Source of the DNA: Oscillospiraceae bacterium
GTDB lineage: Bacteria; Bacillota; Clostridia; Oscillospirales; Acutalibacteraceae
DNA length: 14,912 nucleotides
Reading direction: 5' to 3'
Assembly (NCBI GenBank): GCA_902761265.1
Contig: CACWJV010000022.1
Location: 1 to 14,912 of the forward strand
Shown here: positions 14,553 through 14,912 of the stretch, one piece after another
How positions within the stretch are numbered: position 1 is the first letter of the stretch
How the letters are laid out: each line of letters begins with the position of its first letter
The notes under the pieces: model-generated
The model's input: only the letters and a program-made list of their open reading frames with translations
What the model was told of the DNA's origin: nothing
Databases searched by the model: none
Made by a program: the position numbers and the translations under genes

Positions 14553-14912
14553 ATGCAAAAGCACATCAACAATGAACAAAATGGTCTGCACTATACGTTG
14601 CATCGTGACGTCTATCTGCCTGATCTCGTGTATTCCAAAAATGATTACCCGCCCCTTGGCAAGTACGGGATGCTGCGCAAGACGTATCTGCAGGAGCATC
14701 ACAAGGCGCTGTTCAGCAAGATGCTGTTGCGAGACGAGCTGTGGCCGCATCTGCGGGAGATCGATGAGCAGGCTCACGAGATGGTGGAAACGATGGTCGC
14801 TCAGATGGCAAACGCAGAGGGGTTGACAGAGAAGATGAAATCGACCGATCCGCTGCGCTGGGTAGGATTGATGAACAGTTTCAAAAACGCAGCGGAAGAG
14901 GTCGTTTTGCGG
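14553..14912 (+). CDS. tnpV: TnpV-family transposon-encoded protein, partial at right edge
   Basis: 120 codons, open to the end of the window. The protein shows the TnpV pattern: a short variable N-terminus, HYTLHRDVYLPDL, PPLGKYGMLRKTYLQEHH, a helix-rich middle (LREIDEQAHEMVETMVAQM), and WVGLMNSFKNAAEEVVL near the end. TnpV was named from clostridial Tn4451/Tn4453-type elements and is common in mobile DNA of gut Firmicutes; its biochemical role is not settled. The usual length is about 120-130 residues, so only a few are missing. The ATG is chosen because AAGGGAGG precedes it by 8 nt. It marks the right end of the window as mobile or accessory DNA. No recombinase is visible in the window. 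Confidence 0.85.
   Translation, partial: MQKHINNEQNGLHYTLHRDVYLPDLVYSKNDYPPLGKYGMLRKTYLQEHHKALFSKMLLRDELWPHLREIDEQAHEMVETMVAQMANAEGLTEKMKSTDPLRWVGLMNSFKNAAEEVVLR

Noticed and set aside
14512..14826. 104-codon open frame on the plus strand at the right end
   Set aside because: It overlaps tnpV in another frame, lacks a ribosome binding site, and its product is Arg/Cys-rich without family features. tnpV at 14553 has a good ribosome binding site and clear family similarity.

Overview
The window looks like chromosome from a strictly anaerobic Gram-positive bacterium, probably a gut-type Clostridia (Oscillospiraceae/Ruminococcaceae-like; inference). The reasons are a class III (oxygen-sensitive) ribonucleotide reductase with its radical-SAM activase, a teichoic-acid-type glycerophosphotransferase, AGGAGG-type ribosome binding sites with sigma-A-like promoters, G/C-rich third codon positions, plant-glycan glycosidases, and a TnpV protein of the kind carried by clostridial mobile elements.

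Layout. (1) 1-6907, minus strand: a two-domain glycosyltransferase/CDP-glycerol glycerophosphotransferase, then a membrane acyltransferase, then nrdG (its start overlaps the acyltransferase stop by 4 nt), then nrdD, which runs off the left edge. nrdD has its own promoter (TTGACT-17-TATACT) preceded by two NrdR-box-like palindromes, so the reductase can be regulated separately from nrdG. The nrdD product ends in a fused redoxin-like domain with a TCPNC motif. (2) 7028-7217, plus strand: promoter, tRNA-Ala(GGC) and intrinsic terminator. (3) 7307-8197, minus strand: a secreted SGNH/GDSL hydrolase with a C-terminal membrane segment. (4) 8409-12061, plus strand: a two-gene glycosidase operon, GH36 alpha-galactosidase then GH127-like beta-L-arabinofuranosidase, divergent from the SGNH gene and closed by a bidirectional terminator at 12109-12135. 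(5) 12142-14461: the 3' end of a MATE transporter gene (minus) butts against the 3' two-thirds of a type I restriction hsdR gene (plus). Both have lost their 5' ends at the same point near 12530, which means either a deletion or an assembly chimera. (6) 14498-14912: a strong hairpin that buries the ribosome binding site of a tnpV gene, cut by the right edge.

How the parts fit: the left block combines deoxynucleotide supply with cell-envelope polymer synthesis. The middle block looks like glycan foraging, releasing alpha-galactose and beta-L-arabinofuranose from plant material. The right end is accessory DNA (restriction remnant plus mobile-element gene) and shows rearrangement. I found no CRISPR array, no complete insertion sequence and no clearly unprecedented system. 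The most noteworthy items are the MATE/hsdR junction, the NrdD-redoxin fusion, the hairpin over the tnpV ribosome binding site, and the GH36-GH127 pair.
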